64,000 nucleotides of DNA. It comes from Rotaria sp. Silwood1. Lineage: Eukaryota; Rotifera; Eurotatoria; Philodinida; Philodinidae. The translations under genes were made by a program, and so were the position numbers. The DNA lies in NCBI GenBank assembly GCA_905250075.1, contig CAJNOP010000013.1, forward strand, positions 2,586,188 through 2,650,187, read 5' to 3'. Under the pieces are notes generated by a model that was not told the DNA's origin, made no database searches, and saw only the letters and a program-made list of their open reading frames with translations. Positions 24,658 through 35,927 of this stretch are shown here, piece after piece (the first letter of the stretch is position 1; each line of letters starts with the position of its first letter).

Positions 24658-25535
24658 ATGTCATTCAACACATCAATTCAAACGTTAACACTTGCTTGGA
24701 ATGAGAAACGTTTTAATGAATCAAAATCTGCACGTAATGCAGCTCGTCGTAGTATTTTTCGAGCAGCATCTAGTAAGTTACAAAAAAAAAAAGAGAGCAA
24801 GATTCGAATTCAAACATTTCACCTATATTCTAGTTTTACTTAATACTGAATTAAAAATTCTTCAAAGTCAAAATGATGATATTCAACATGAAATCAATCG
24901 TTGTCAAAATGATCTACAAAAATATGATAATAAACTACAAATGCTTGATAATATGACTCAATTAGCTACACAATCACTTGAAATTTATTTTCAAGCTGTA
25001 AATAATATTTTTTTGAAGAAAAACAAATCTAATAGATGAGAAATTTTTTTTTTTCATTAGCGTATGGAAAATTTACGTGCATTTGTTACTGAACAATGTC
25101 GTATTATATCTGATGGTATTCAAGAAGAAGCTGATCATTGGAAAGAGATTCATGCTATGTTACAACAGTAAATTAATATCAAAATCATTTAGATTGATTT
25201 TATTTATTTTTTTTTTTTGTATAGAAAATTAGTTGTACCAGGTGATTTACGTTCATATGGTGGCGGTAATGGATTACCTCGTGCTGTTAAACAAAGTCCA
25301 AACTTTAGTCAGATTGCTGAAGAAGAAGAGGAGGAAGAGATGGAGGAAAAAGAAACTGATGTATCTACATTGTTGGTAAGATTATCATCTCTACATCATG
25401 TTTATATGAGAATGTTATAAAACAAGTTTTGCTTTTTTTTTTCAGCAATCACGAACATTAACACCATTGATTACTCAAACATTAAAAAGTCAGTTATATC
25501 AAATGCAATTGACAAATATTTTCGAAGAAGTTTGA
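24658..25535 (+). CDS. Coiled-coil protein of unknown function (208 aa, 5 exons) or 5' part of a larger gene
   Basis: Exons: 24658-24772, 24834-24997, 25061-25167, 25225-25375, 25446-25535 (627 nt, TGA stop at 25533). The protein starts MSFNTSIQTL. It has a basic segment (ARNAARRSIFR), then a long heptad-like helix rich in Leu, Gln and Asn (LNTELKILQSQNDDIQHEIN and onward), a Gly-rich turn (SYGGGNGLP), and an acidic run of Glu (about 165-180). I do not recognise the family. A second splice option in exon 5 (donor at 25489) joins in phase to the acceptor at 26463 and would fuse it with the gene at 26464-28732 into one 550-aa protein. That protein would have a coiled coil first, an acidic middle and a basic tail, which recalls shugoshin-type proteins, but no diagnostic motif was seen. 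Confidence 0.7.
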
Positions 25536-26463
25536 GTTTAAATCAAGCTTTTTTTCGGCTTCTATACCCTCTGTATTTCTTACCAAGCGTCTTGACAAAG
25601 AGAAAACTGACATTCACAATTAGGCAAACAAAGAATACAACATTAGTAAAAAGAGAAAATTTCAGTTTGACATGCAGAAATAGATAAGACGGAGTATTTT
25701 CTTAGTGACTGATGATCCTTGGAAAACATTATAGGCTGTTAGAGACAGTGTTCTATTGAGATTTTCGTAGATGAAATGCTAACTAAAAACTTTTTATTGT
25801 AGGATATCTTCTTAGAAATAAACTTATTTTTCATTAAATTTCAGTCTCTCTACTAGAATAGATTATGGGTAAAGTATTTCCAAAGTACTCATGAGTTATA
25901 ATCAATTCATCGGTCAAAAGTACTTTTTACGTAGGCCAGATTTTCAAAATGAGGATACAAGTTAACATGTCGGAGTAGTTAGTCTTTATTACGTTCTAGC
26001 CTTAAGTATCTGCTGTGTAATACAAAAACACCACGTTTATATTGAGACAATATTAAGAAAAGTTTGCCGGCGTAAATAGTATATTCGAAAGAAGTCTGCT
26101 TATGTTACCTAATATTTTTGCACTATTCTTCAAGGTTTATTAGATGACGCATATGCAGATTTAGGATATTTCTCTTACAGATGAACGTTCACAAGAGTCA
26201 AATCGCTTTTGAACTGAGGTTATGTGTATCGTGTAGGTTCTAATGAACTATGAATACGCTGGAAAGAGTTCGGGCTAACAGCTTATTGCTGCCAAGATAT
26301 TGTCTTCAGTAGAACACCATTTTTTCAACAAATGAATCTCCTGAAAAAATTTAAAATAGTTTGTATTAGTAAAACGAACCTAAAAACACATGTGAGTTCG
26401 AGATTTTAGTCCGAAATAGGTTACGTTGACAAGTTTTTCATTCGATTCTTTTAATATATCTAG
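25536..26463. other. Gap between the two coiled-coil-gene blocks (intergenic or intron)
   Basis: No coding signal. It ends in a good acceptor (atatatctag, 26463). If the single-gene model is right this is an intron of about 975 bp. No element was identified inside it. Confidence 0.4.
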
Positions 26464-28732
26464 AAGCTCGTTTACTTGCATCGAAATTGTCTCAGAATGC
26501 ATCATTCAATATTCCATCAGAATTGAATATGTCAAAAACTGTTCATGAAGAAACATTAATCGAAGAACCACCAACAACTTCCATTGCATTGAATGATCAT
26601 GTTACATTACGTGATGTTTCTGCTATTGAAAAAGCTATTGAAATTGATCATAATATACCTAATCCTGAATTATCTATGTCACTTTTACCATATATTCCAA
26701 CAGCAAATCTTGAAGAAGAAAAACAAAATAATAAATCGATTGCTTCAACTATTTCCGATAAGACATTTGTTAAAACATCTCTTAAACAATTTTCATCGGA
26801 TGAAGAAACTGACGATGACAATGATGATGATGATGAAGATACTGTTATTGAAGAAAGTTTTATTACTGATAATATTGAAAATACACGTCCATTATTATTA
26901 ACTGCTGATCGATCAATTCGTAGAATAGTTACACCATTACGACAAGTAAAACCTTTATTATCAAATCAATTAAGTATTGAAAAAACAAAAATTAAACAAG
27001 AAAAAGTTAGTTTTCGAGAACCATTACATATTGAAAACAATCAATCAGATAAAACATTATTAATTAATAATAATTCAGTTGATATGGAAAAATCAAATCA
27101 TGTTCGTTCGACAATTATTAATAATCATAGTACTTCAAAATTATCACCAATTAAATCTGCTGATTCGTAAGAAAATTTCATTCGTTTGATATTGTTTTAA
27201 GTAATATTTATTTAGAAATGAGGAAGAAGAAAAAGAAGATGTAATGCAAAAACCAGAAAAAACACTAATCGATGAAGAACTACCAACAAATGAACCAAAA
27301 ATAAACAAAAGTCCATGTGTTGAACAAATACCTGTATCAATACCCGTTGAAAATTCTACAAAACGAAGAGCTACTCGTCGAACTACTATTCGACTTCTTC
27401 GAGAAAGTCAAAACGGTAAGAAATTTTACAATGAAATAAACATAAAATCAACAAGTACATAAATAATAAAAAACAATTCTATATATTCAGTCTCCTTTAG
27501 TTCGTCGTACTGATTCTCAGTGAAATTCCGCAGTTTCAAAAGAAAAACTAGAGCTAGCACCGTTAAATTATCAGATAGATACAAAAATTCTTAAATCTAT
27601 GTCGAGATATCTTCATTTTTTCATTCTTAGTATTGAAGATTTCAGTACATATGTATAATAGTATTCAGATCAATTACTGGAATATATGATGTCTTTCATG
27701 TGCACGATTTAATGGCTTTGGTTTCATGTGATATTTTAGAAATTGTCTAACTCTCATCCTTAGTGATAGAGGGTTCATCAACGGTTTTATTCATAAGTAA
27801 ATCGTCAAATCGGTATTGTGTAAAGCTACCACTATTGACTTCGATAAAGATATACACTATTGGTCAAAAGGATCTCAGCCATTCTTAGGGATGAACATAT
27901 GAAATCTTTAGCGTATAGATTATCTCAGAGTGTGGGTGTGCTAGTGTATATTTGAAGAGAAGACCGATACCTGTCCATAGATCATACATGCTTGTCAATT
28001 TAAGCGATCGGAATCGAATTATTTTCGTTCACCGTAGATTTCTAGCTTAGAGTACATAAGTTAAACATTTTAAACTTGTAATCGTAAGAATGGCTACGCT
28101 TACAAAGGGATTCTTTGAACCAATAGTGTATTTCTTTATTGAGATCAATAGTACTAGTTGAAAAAAGTAACTATTGGCGATTTCCTCTTGAAGAAAAACT
28201 TTGAAAAGTCTTCTATCCTTGAGGCAAAATTCAGCTCAATTGATTAAACTACCAACGACAAAATGGTTGCGATACGTATTTTTGATGGATACCCCCATGG
28301 GTAGGTAACTGTAAGTTTACTCCATAAATCAAGATACTAGGACCAAAATACTCATAAACTTTGGCTATTTCTAACGACTGGTGAACGGTAGTTGCCGTTT
28401 TACAACAAACGAAAAATCTTTTGAGAACATTGTTTTTTTTTTTGTTCATTGGACTCTCCATTAAAAATACCATTCACAATCATTTTGTCGCTAATAGAAA
28501 GCAGGCTAGAGCTCAATTATTTATAATTTATCCCGTGTAAGTTAAGATTATTTTTATTTTAGATAATTTACCAGCACAAGCACCCATAGAAATTCCAACA
28601 AAAACTCGTTATGCTACTCGATATTCTACTCGGTATTCTACTCGATTAGCAACTACGGTTACTAATGATGATGTTACAATATCTCGAACATCAACAGTTC
28701 ATCGACGAACAACACGTTTTACTTCTGAATAA
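26464..28732 (+). CDS. Acidic/basic low-complexity protein, 3' exons (unknown function)
   Basis: Exons: 26464-27166, 27216-27415, 28563-28732, in consistent phase, stop TAA at 28730. The open reading continues upstream of the first in-frame ATG (26529) to the acceptor at 26463 (EARLLASKLSQNASF). This argues for an upstream exon, probably those at 24658-25488. The protein has an acidic run (DEETDDDNDDDDEDT), then Lys/Glu-rich sequence. The basic C-terminus holds RRATRRTTIRLLRES and a short repeat, RYATRYSTRYSTRL. Such a tail suggests nucleic-acid or chromatin contact, which is inference only. The 1147-bp intron 27416-28562 holds a family 2 repeat and a TA-flanked MITE. A polyA signal aataaa lies near 28877. 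Confidence 0.7.
27580..27750. repeat. Dispersed repeat, family 2 copy B
   Basis: It matches 13100-13320 in the same orientation (shared core aaaaattcttaaatctatg). It lies in the large intron 27416-28562. Confidence 0.6.
27855..28128. mobile_element. Short TA-flanked MITE with Tc1/mariner-like ends
   Basis: The left end CACTATTGGTCAAAAGGAT and the right end read on minus (CACTATTGGTTCAAAGAAT) form terminal inverted repeats, each preceded by TA (27853-27854 and 28129-28130). A second shared block (agccattctta) extends the similarity inward. A length of 274 bp, no ORF and TA target duplication fit a non-autonomous Tc1/mariner-superfamily element. Confidence 0.75.
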
Positions 28733-28964
28733 CAAGAAAAATAGAAAATTTATTGCATATCTATTGATCTTGTGTTTATTTAATTAATTCTCAAATAGAA
28801 TGAAATTGTATAGTTTTGTGTATAATAATGTATATTATTATTTCCTATTGTATGGTCTTTTTTGACGACATTCGTAATAAAATTTAGTTGTATTACAAAA
28901 ATCATTATGTTTGATTTTGAATGTAGAAAAAATAAAATTGGCGCTTGTGTAAAATTAAATAAAC

Positions 28965-29492
28965 ATGCAATATGAAAATTTTAGTCGTCATCTTCGAGAA
29001 AAATATTACACACGTGTACATATTGCTGAACAAATTATTGATCAATTGAAATATAACAATCAACAACGAATATCAATGACATCCGTAGATAATAAATCAA
29101 ATAATAAAAATATGCTTAAAGCTCAACAAGAAATATCGTTTCCATTGATATCTTATTTGAATAAAATCGAATGTGATGAACGAAATTCGAATGATAATAA
29201 TAAACAATTAGAACCTTATTTGAATGAATGTCTCTTAGCTGCAGAACGTATTAAAAATAATCGACGTTCTGATCGTGATCGACAAATTTGTTATGAAAAT
29301 TTTATTTTAGCAAAAAAATTAGAACATATTAAAAAACAATCTGGACAAAATGCACGTATACATTTAGAAAAAGATTATCAGAATCATTGTCGATTATTGA
29401 TATCAAAAGCTAATTATGGTTATGATACGAATAAATTAATTAAGAAAAGATGCATTATGAAACAATCTTTATTATCACATGAAAAAGGTTGA
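28965..29492 (+). CDS. CFAP97 (Hemingway)-domain-like protein (175 aa)
   Basis: This single-exon frame starts MQYENFSRHL and is basic and Asn-rich. Two regions resemble the CFAP97 domain of ciliary/axonemal proteins. The first is EKYYTRVHIAEQIID near the N-terminus (family pattern: Tyr/Trp, then a His/Arg-basic helix ending in a Val-Asp-type motif). The second, in the C-terminal half, is ENFILAKKLEHIKKQ followed by LEKDYQNHCRLLISKANY (family pattern ENxxILKRL...DWQNSRRYIRN). The match is by eye and partial, so the family call is tentative. If right, the protein belongs to cilium assembly or motility. The start is the first ATG after an AT-rich leader, about 230 bp downstream of the preceding gene. 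Confidence 0.6.
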   Translation: MQYENFSRHLREKYYTRVHIAEQIIDQLKYNNQQRISMTSVDNKSNNKNMLKAQQEISFPLISYLNKIECDERNSNDNNKQLEPYLNECLLAAERIKNNRRSDRDRQICYENFILAKKLEHIKKQSGQNARIHLEKDYQNHCRLLISKANYGYDTNKLIKKRCIMKQSLLSHEKG

Positions 29493-30351
29493 GACTAGTA
29501 TCTATCTACCGAGCGCATTCTAGAAATCAAAAACTGTCTTTTAAACGTTAAAATATTCCAGAGGAAACCAAATTGATGAAGGCTATACATTCTTTTGCAT
29601 TTTCCTCAAATCCAATTTTTAATGAAAAAAAGGTACAGAAACGCCCGCGTTTCTCCAACCTGTTATGTTCGATCAAGCTGAAACCTTTTTTTAAATATAC
29701 TGTTCGCTGTTCGAGATAGGTATTTTTTTGTTTCATAAAATATTGTTCTGGTGATCTTTTTAGTATCCCATACTAAAAAAAACTCAATGCAAGAAACCTA
29801 GTATCTGACTCGAATCAAGTCATGAAAATTTGATCGATGCCGGACATTGAGAAAAAGATGCGTTTTTTTTTATTTCAAGGACAAAAGAAAAACAAAAAAG
29901 ATACCCACTTTGAACGGTGTCTAGAATCTGAAAAGAAATTTCCAGTTTGATCGAATATAGTATTTCAGAGAGAGCAGCATTGAAAAACATTAAGCCTATG
30001 ACAAATTTTACTCTACTACAATGAAATGTTTCTTCTTATTCGATATATATAGACGGATGTCATTCCAGTGTTTAGGACACGTTGACATTATCTCTGTTAA
30101 TAATAGTAACATGAACAGAAAAAACGTGATAATTAAATTTTCGAAATCAACCAATACTTTTTTTAAAAAGGTTTCAATGAACTATGATTTCATCATATGC
30201 AATGTAACACAATTATACACAGCAATACGTAGTATAGCTAGGTTGTAGCTTACATCTGTACCCACACGCTAAGTATCATGTTTTCTGTTTACATTACTAT
30301 TATCAACAGAGATACATTTATAGGACACTCTTTATATAAAAAAAAACATCT
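29493..30351. other. Intergenic stretch
   Basis: It contains only short open frames (29548-29736 minus, 30021-30248 plus) without domains. No repeat was identified. Confidence 0.4.
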
Positions 30352-30861
30352 ATGTTTACATTGATAGTGATAGATTCGAACGAAGACGGATCCTTTGAAA
30401 TGGACATAACTTCTTGTCATTCGTCACTACCAATCAAGAATGAAAGTGTACCATGTTCTTCTGATAGTGAAGATGATCAAGCAACAGCAGCTGATGTCGA
30501 TGCTAATATGGATTATTGTGATGCAAGATCATTTAAACAACAAAATATATGTCGAAAAAATCGTAATTTTACTTGTGGACAATTGATGTCGACAAAGTCT
30601 AAAGAAGTTTATTCTTTGAAGAATCAAAACCAAAAATTTTTCGAAACAGAAAACGATCATGTTTATCAACATCTCAGCAATATCGATATGATGATGGTCA
30701 GAGATACAATGCCTCTGACAACATCTCAAAATTCAAGACATTTTTCTATATGTATTCTTCCTCATTTTGATTCTGATATGATGAAATCGAAGAATGATCA
30801 TTCAAAAGTTTTATTACATGATCGAAAATATGCATTTAAAAAAGAGATTTTGTATCATTAG
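30352..30861 (+). CDS. Orphan open frame (169 aa), function unknown
   Basis: It starts MFTLIVIDSNEDGS. The composition is protein-like: an acidic Ser/Asp stretch (PCSSDSEDDQ), several His/Met/Asp-rich parts and a basic end (KYAFKKEILYH). There are no membrane segments, signal peptide or known domain. Its length in an AT-rich region argues mildly for a real gene, and it may be one exon of a longer one. Nothing in the neighbours suggests a role. Confidence 0.4.
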   Translation: MFTLIVIDSNEDGSFEMDITSCHSSLPIKNESVPCSSDSEDDQATAADVDANMDYCDARSFKQQNICRKNRNFTCGQLMSTKSKEVYSLKNQNQKFFETENDHVYQHLSNIDMMMVRDTMPLTTSQNSRHFSICILPHFDSDMMKSKNDHSKVLLHDRKYAFKKEILYH

Positions 30862-31956
30862 ATTTTCAATAAATGGTTAATTATCATGCACTGATTTGGC
30901 TTTTATTGATGATCACTAACTCTGCAATATCACCATTAACTATTGGTTGCATTAAACAAAACGAAATAAGGAAAAGTCTTATATTATATTTTTACTGAGT
31001 CAATTTTTTTGTACTATGTGTTGTCAAAGAAGAGAAATAATTTATTGTGATGATGACAGACATGCATGTATATTAATATTTGTAAATACATGCTTTTCAT
31101 AGGTTAAAAATTGATTACTTATGAATGACAACGATGTCTTACTGTGACAGTTTATGCTTGAACAAAATCCAATTTAATATCTTGAACCTTTTGACAAGAA
31201 ATGTTCAGAAACTAAGTCTTTTCTTGATATGATAGTATACAGATAATATTTCATACGTTATATTATCGTAGTGCACACAGAATGGGAATGCAAAAATGTA
31301 TCAACATCTTTAGTGACATTTTCAAATTATTGTATTTTTACAATTTAAAATAAACCTTAGTATCTAGAAGAATGAGTTTTATATTCAATGTTCATATCGA
31401 TTCTATCATGTTGTTTCGAAATTTTAAGATTAATAGGCTTTCTAATAAAGTAGATGAAGTGTATATTATATAAAAAAGTTCTTCAAAGTGTTAAAAGCTA
31501 TGGCTAGAACATCTATAATGACGAATAGAAGTTGCGATACACAATGTTACAAAAGTCCAAACTACCAAAAAAACATTAACATCTCTTTAACCCTCAAACA
31601 TTTGATTTATGACTTTTTGGATTTTTTATTGAACACTCCTTAAGGGAATATAGAAGTTATTGAATCGAACAAATTTTTTTCATCTTAGACATATGAAGAG
31701 CAAATTGTTTTTTATCGTGAATATGTGAAATAGCCTTATTTCGTTATAAATAAAAAACATGAATGTGTGTACTTTTATCATCTAAATATGAATGATAAAA
31801 CATAACCAGGTAATGTTACTTGATGTTGTCACTGATAACCTGTTACGAATGACGTCAGATTATTTGTTTTTTTACATCTCATCAGCCACTTTTTATCAAC
31901 ATAGTGAGTATAAAAACGTTGCATTCATAGGAATAATAGAATAAAAGCAATAAATA
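30862..31956. other. Intergenic stretch upstream of the FAD monooxygenase
   Basis: It is AT-rich with no ORF. The final part holds a TATA-like box at 31909-31916. Confidence 0.45.
31909..31916 (+). promoter_or_regulatory. TATA-like box of the FAD monooxygenase gene
   Basis: TATAAAAA lies 40 bp before the ATG at 31957, leaving room for a short leader. It is the only TATA box in the window that I found well placed before a gene start. Confidence 0.45.
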
Positions 31957-33156
31957 ATGTCTTCTACTTCTGACGAAAGGAAAACTATTCTGATTGTTGG
32001 AGCTGGTCTAGGTGGTTTAGCTCTTGCTCAATTATTACAACAAGAATTTTCTTCTTCTATTCAAGTAATTGTATTTGAACGTGATGCTGGCGAAAATGTT
32101 CGTGATCAAGGTTACTTTATCACGATTAACCAAATGGGAACAGATGTTCTCAAACGTATTGCAACAGTTAATGATGTTTTTTCTCATCCATCAACTATGT
32201 CTTATAGTCAATATCAATTGAAACTTGCAAATAAATCTATGAATGTCATACTTGAATCGACTTCAGATGAAATGAATATAATTAATCGAGGACTTTTACG
32301 ACGAAGTCTTCTTAAAAATATTGATGTTCAATGGAATAAACGATTTGTTTCATATAAAATTCTCGATGATGGTGTTGAAGTGTACTTTGAAGATGGATCA
32401 AGAGTACAAGGTACACTACTTGTTGGTTGTGATGGAGCTAAATCACTTGTAAGAACTCAACTTATACCAGATCTACAAGGAAATTATGCAGGAGTTATTC
32501 ATGTAGCAGGTACTATTGAACATAATGAAGAATTAAGACAAATTAAACAGTTAGTATCGAATAGCCTTGTACAAGTATATGGTGATCAAGGATATTCATT
32601 GTTCTTGGTTTCTACTGGACAGTTATGGCTTTGGTCTCTTTCATGGCCAAGTGCAGATAGAATCGAAACAGAAATTTCATTAACACAGTTACTTGATAAA
32701 GTTCGTACTAATTTTGCTAATGAAGAATTTGTTCGTTTAATACAATTATCTTCATCAATATGTCTTAATACACTACCTATTTATTCTTTTCCACCTTTAA
32801 AAGTTAATCCATTTCAAAATAATTCTCGAGTAACATTACTTGGTGATGCTGCTCATTTAATGACTCCTCATCGTGGAATGGGTGCAAATACAGCTTTCGC
32901 TGATGCATTCGATCTTATTGATGTCATACGTTCTGGCCATACTAAATCTTCTCTTGCGAATTATGAAGAGAAAATGTTTAAGCGTGGGTTTCAAGCCGTT
33001 CGAGATTCACTTGAAACTACTCGTATAACACATATGTTAGGTGTATCAGCTCGAATACGTAACTATATTATTTGGTTTTTACACTATTCTATAGCATTAA
33101 AAAATTTAATATCGATGCCATTTTCTTGGTATTGGCAAGAAAAAACTAAGAATTGA
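31957..33156 (+). CDS. Group A FAD-dependent monooxygenase (399 aa, intronless)
   Basis: This is a full-length PHBH-fold flavoprotein that would use NAD(P)H and O2 to hydroxylate a small, probably aromatic or polyketide-like, substrate. The dinucleotide-binding GAGLGG (15-20) is followed by a strand ending VFER with the ribose-binding Glu41. Other conserved parts are the Arg motif RGLLRRSLL (111-119), the DG motif GCDGAKSLVR (157-166) and the GD motif LLGDAAHLMTPHRGMGANTAF (spanning about 294-314). The C-terminal region is hydrophobic (about 367-390), so loose membrane association is possible. A polyA signal aataaa lies at 33188. The gene has no intron, unlike its multi-exon neighbours, and its closest look is bacterial or fungal. 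It is a candidate for horizontal acquisition, but intronless native genes also occur here. The substrate cannot be inferred. Confidence 0.92.
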   Translation: MSSTSDERKTILIVGAGLGGLALAQLLQQEFSSSIQVIVFERDAGENVRDQGYFITINQMGTDVLKRIATVNDVFSHPSTMSYSQYQLKLANKSMNVILESTSDEMNIINRGLLRRSLLKNIDVQWNKRFVSYKILDDGVEVYFEDGSRVQGTLLVGCDGAKSLVRTQLIPDLQGNYAGVIHVAGTIEHNEELRQIKQLVSNSLVQVYGDQGYSLFLVSTGQLWLWSLSWPSADRIETEISLTQLLDKVRTNFANEEFVRLIQLSSSICLNTLPIYSFPPLKVNPFQNNSRVTLLGDAAHLMTPHRGMGANTAFADAFDLIDVIRSGHTKSSLANYEEKMFKRGFQAVRDSLETTRITHMLGVSARIRNYIIWFLHYSIALKNLISMPFSWYWQEKTKN

Positions 33157-33882
33157 GTATATTGTATTGTAACTCTTTATGATTAAAAATAAAATGAAAA
33201 GTTTTGCTTAGATGCTATGATATAATAAGTCATTTAATTTTCTTGAACTTTTATCAAGAAATTTTTAAATACTTAAGCCAAGATCTTATGAATCGGTTTC
33301 GACTGTAAACAGCCGTATATCTTTGGAAAAAACTCGTAAACTTTCCGATTCGAAATACTGCTTCCATGTTGCATCGATTTTTGATATTTTCCTGCCGAAT
33401 ACGATGGTATTTTCTGCATTTTATCGGCTGGTTACTGTGATATTAGGTTGTCTTCGAAGTCCAGAATCATTGACCTGGGTGCATGGTTTGAGGAGTACAG
33501 AATTCTAGAAATACTTTGTATCTAAATAATCATGCACGGACGAGGATTATGCGTTAATTCGTTTATGCACTGTATGCAATACTCATGGGTATTTGAAGTA
33601 TGAGCTTTCTGCCAAAAAAGAACATATTTCAAACAAGAATGCATATAACTTTTTGATTATTAGTAAACCTACACTTTTAATTATTATTGTACCTATAGGC
33701 GATTTAGAAGTCTTTGCACAGCTTTTAAAGAATAGAAGCTGGTAGGAAATTTTAAAATGTGCATTTTATTAAAATATAATTATATGATAGGTAACATTTA
33801 GGGTCTCCTTTTTGTTATATCAAGGTTTTTTCTTGATTGCTGAAGATGAGGATGAGTCATGAGTAGCGTCTTTTGTGCGATT
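33157..33882. other. Intergenic stretch
   Basis: No supportable gene. A 61-codon frame at 33323-33508 has no domain. No repeat was seen. Confidence 0.4.
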
Positions 33883-34633
33883 TCAACCGCGTTCACTATA
33901 CCTTACAGATATGGCACGTTTTTCCATTCTATCATACAATCTGTCAATGCTGTCGAAGACTGAAACCAAATCTAGACGATATGCTGAAAGGGTTTTTTCA
34001 TACATATCAAACGCTCTTTCATGATATGAAAGTGCTTGAGTAAATTCACCCATGTTGTGATGTATAAAGCCAAGATTGTGGTAGTAGGCAGCCAAATCAG
34101 GATGAATTGAAGGAATAAATTTTAGAAAGATATCTTATACTTTTTTATAACGTGAAAGTGCTTTCGGATACTGTTTCGTCTGGTAATAGACAGCTCCAAT
34201 ATTATTTTAAGATTGAGCCAAATCTGGATGGTTCAGAGAAAGCACTTTTTGAAGAATTTCAAAATAAGTAACTAAGGTAGATTGGCATAAAGGAGAAGTA
34301 TTCAGTAAATATTCAACTGATTTTTCGTAGACAGTAACCGCATCTGCGTATTTTCCTTGACCACCTTTAATCAACCTGATCTGATTATATATGGTTACCT
34401 TCTTCATTATCACTGTAGGTTTACTGCAGAAGTAAGTTATAAATTTTGTCAGCTTCATCAAACATATTCAGCTTAAGTAGTAATCGACCAAGCCGATCCC
34501 ATTTTGTTGATCCTTTAGTTTCTTCTCACACACATTCGGTAAGCATTTTGAGGATACGAGTGTGTGCGAAGAGAGGATCTGTAATTTTGACTGCATCCAC
34601 AATCACACCCTTCTTCAGATCCAAATGGAATGC
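33883..34633 (-). pseudogene. TPR-repeat (kinesin-light-chain-like) pseudogene
   Basis: The minus strand encodes successive tetratricopeptide motifs: WDRLGRLLLKLNMFDEADKI, GKYADAVTVYEKSVEYLL, NNIGAVYYQTKQYPKALSRY and YYHNLGFIHHNMGEFTQALS. The upstream part contains DAVKITDPLFAHTRILKML. At least five in-frame stops and one frameshift (around 34370) interrupt them, so no complete protein is made. The spacing and the HPDLA linkers are those of kinesin-light-chain/NPHP3-type TPR arrays. In bdelloids these are often joined to an N-terminal ADP-ribosyltransferase-like domain, but no such domain is visible here. It is 5'-truncated. Confidence 0.85.
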
Positions 34634-35927
34634 ATTTTATACTGTTTAAAAGATGAGTTTGGAGTTAGTATAAAGCTAATAACAAAGCCCAAAAAAAAAT
34701 ATCACAATGTTCTCACGGTCTTTTGTGTTTAAAAACATTTTTCAAACAGATAATCAGTTTTAGGATACGCTGATGTTTTCTAGTTTCCATCGGCGAAGAT
34801 GAAATTTTCAGTAACTAAATATTAAAAAATTATCTTTTTCTTTTCCATATGGTTTCTTTTTGATAAATGTATCATGAGTATATAATAAAAAAGTGAAACT
34901 AGAAATTATCAATTCTTTTGTTTTCATTTTAGTAGCTTACATAAGTCAACAAGTAAGAAATTTATTTATTTACGATGAGCACCTACCTAACATGACTGAT
35001 GAAATGACAACACAAAAAAATCTTCTATTACTACGGTTTAGTCATACGCTCACTGCAACCATCACACTCTCTAGAAAGACAATTTTTCTTTTTATCTGTA
35101 CAATTTACACAAAATAGTGCTAAGCATCTTTATCTTTTAATGCATGCAAAACAAATTTTGAAATTTCTCTTTGACAATTTATTAAATTGATCTTTTGAAA
35201 ACTAAACCAGTAAAAAAAACTCTTGCTATATTCTCACAGAATAAGTGTCGCCATTATTATATTGCTCTATTCATAATTGTATAGTCTTTTTATCACTCGG
35301 AAAATTCTATTGCTTTTGATCGGTGATAAAATAATTAGTCAAAAACATGCACAAATATGATTTCATGTATTGACTGACATTGTTCGATAAACAGTAACTA
35401 AAAAAAAAAATAGAGCATAATGTAATTGAAGTTATCATATTCAGGTTAGTTCATTAATCAAGAGAATACAAGTTAAACATTAACATAAAGTAACAGTTAA
35501 AAAAAAAAACAAAATCGTATCAATACAGTCCATGATTATTTCACATTTGCATAATTATCCCTATTACTTAGTTGTAGAACAGAAACATACTACTAAGACG
35601 AAAATAATAATTGCTCGTCGAAGTTGCATTTCTATTATATTGACGATAGCATGTAAAGCAGTATAATCTCGATGAAAAGAAGTATGAGGTGAAAGAAAGA
35701 AAATAATTTCACATTTTTTTAAAAATTTAATACAAGAAAATACAATAACAACATCATCGTCATCATGTTCAACAATGCACAATTACTAAATAAGTTTAGC
35801 TACATTCCAACAATCAAGAATGCCAATTAACAAATAAAGAATTGCACCGGTTTTATGGAAGAAAAATGGATAAAAGAAAAGAGGAAAAAAAAGACAACAA
35901 AATAGACTAGAAGAAATTTTTATATAA
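34634..35927. other. Intergenic stretch
   Basis: AT-rich, with only short frames lacking domains (34893-35117 plus, 35564-35782 minus). No repeat was identified. Confidence 0.4.
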
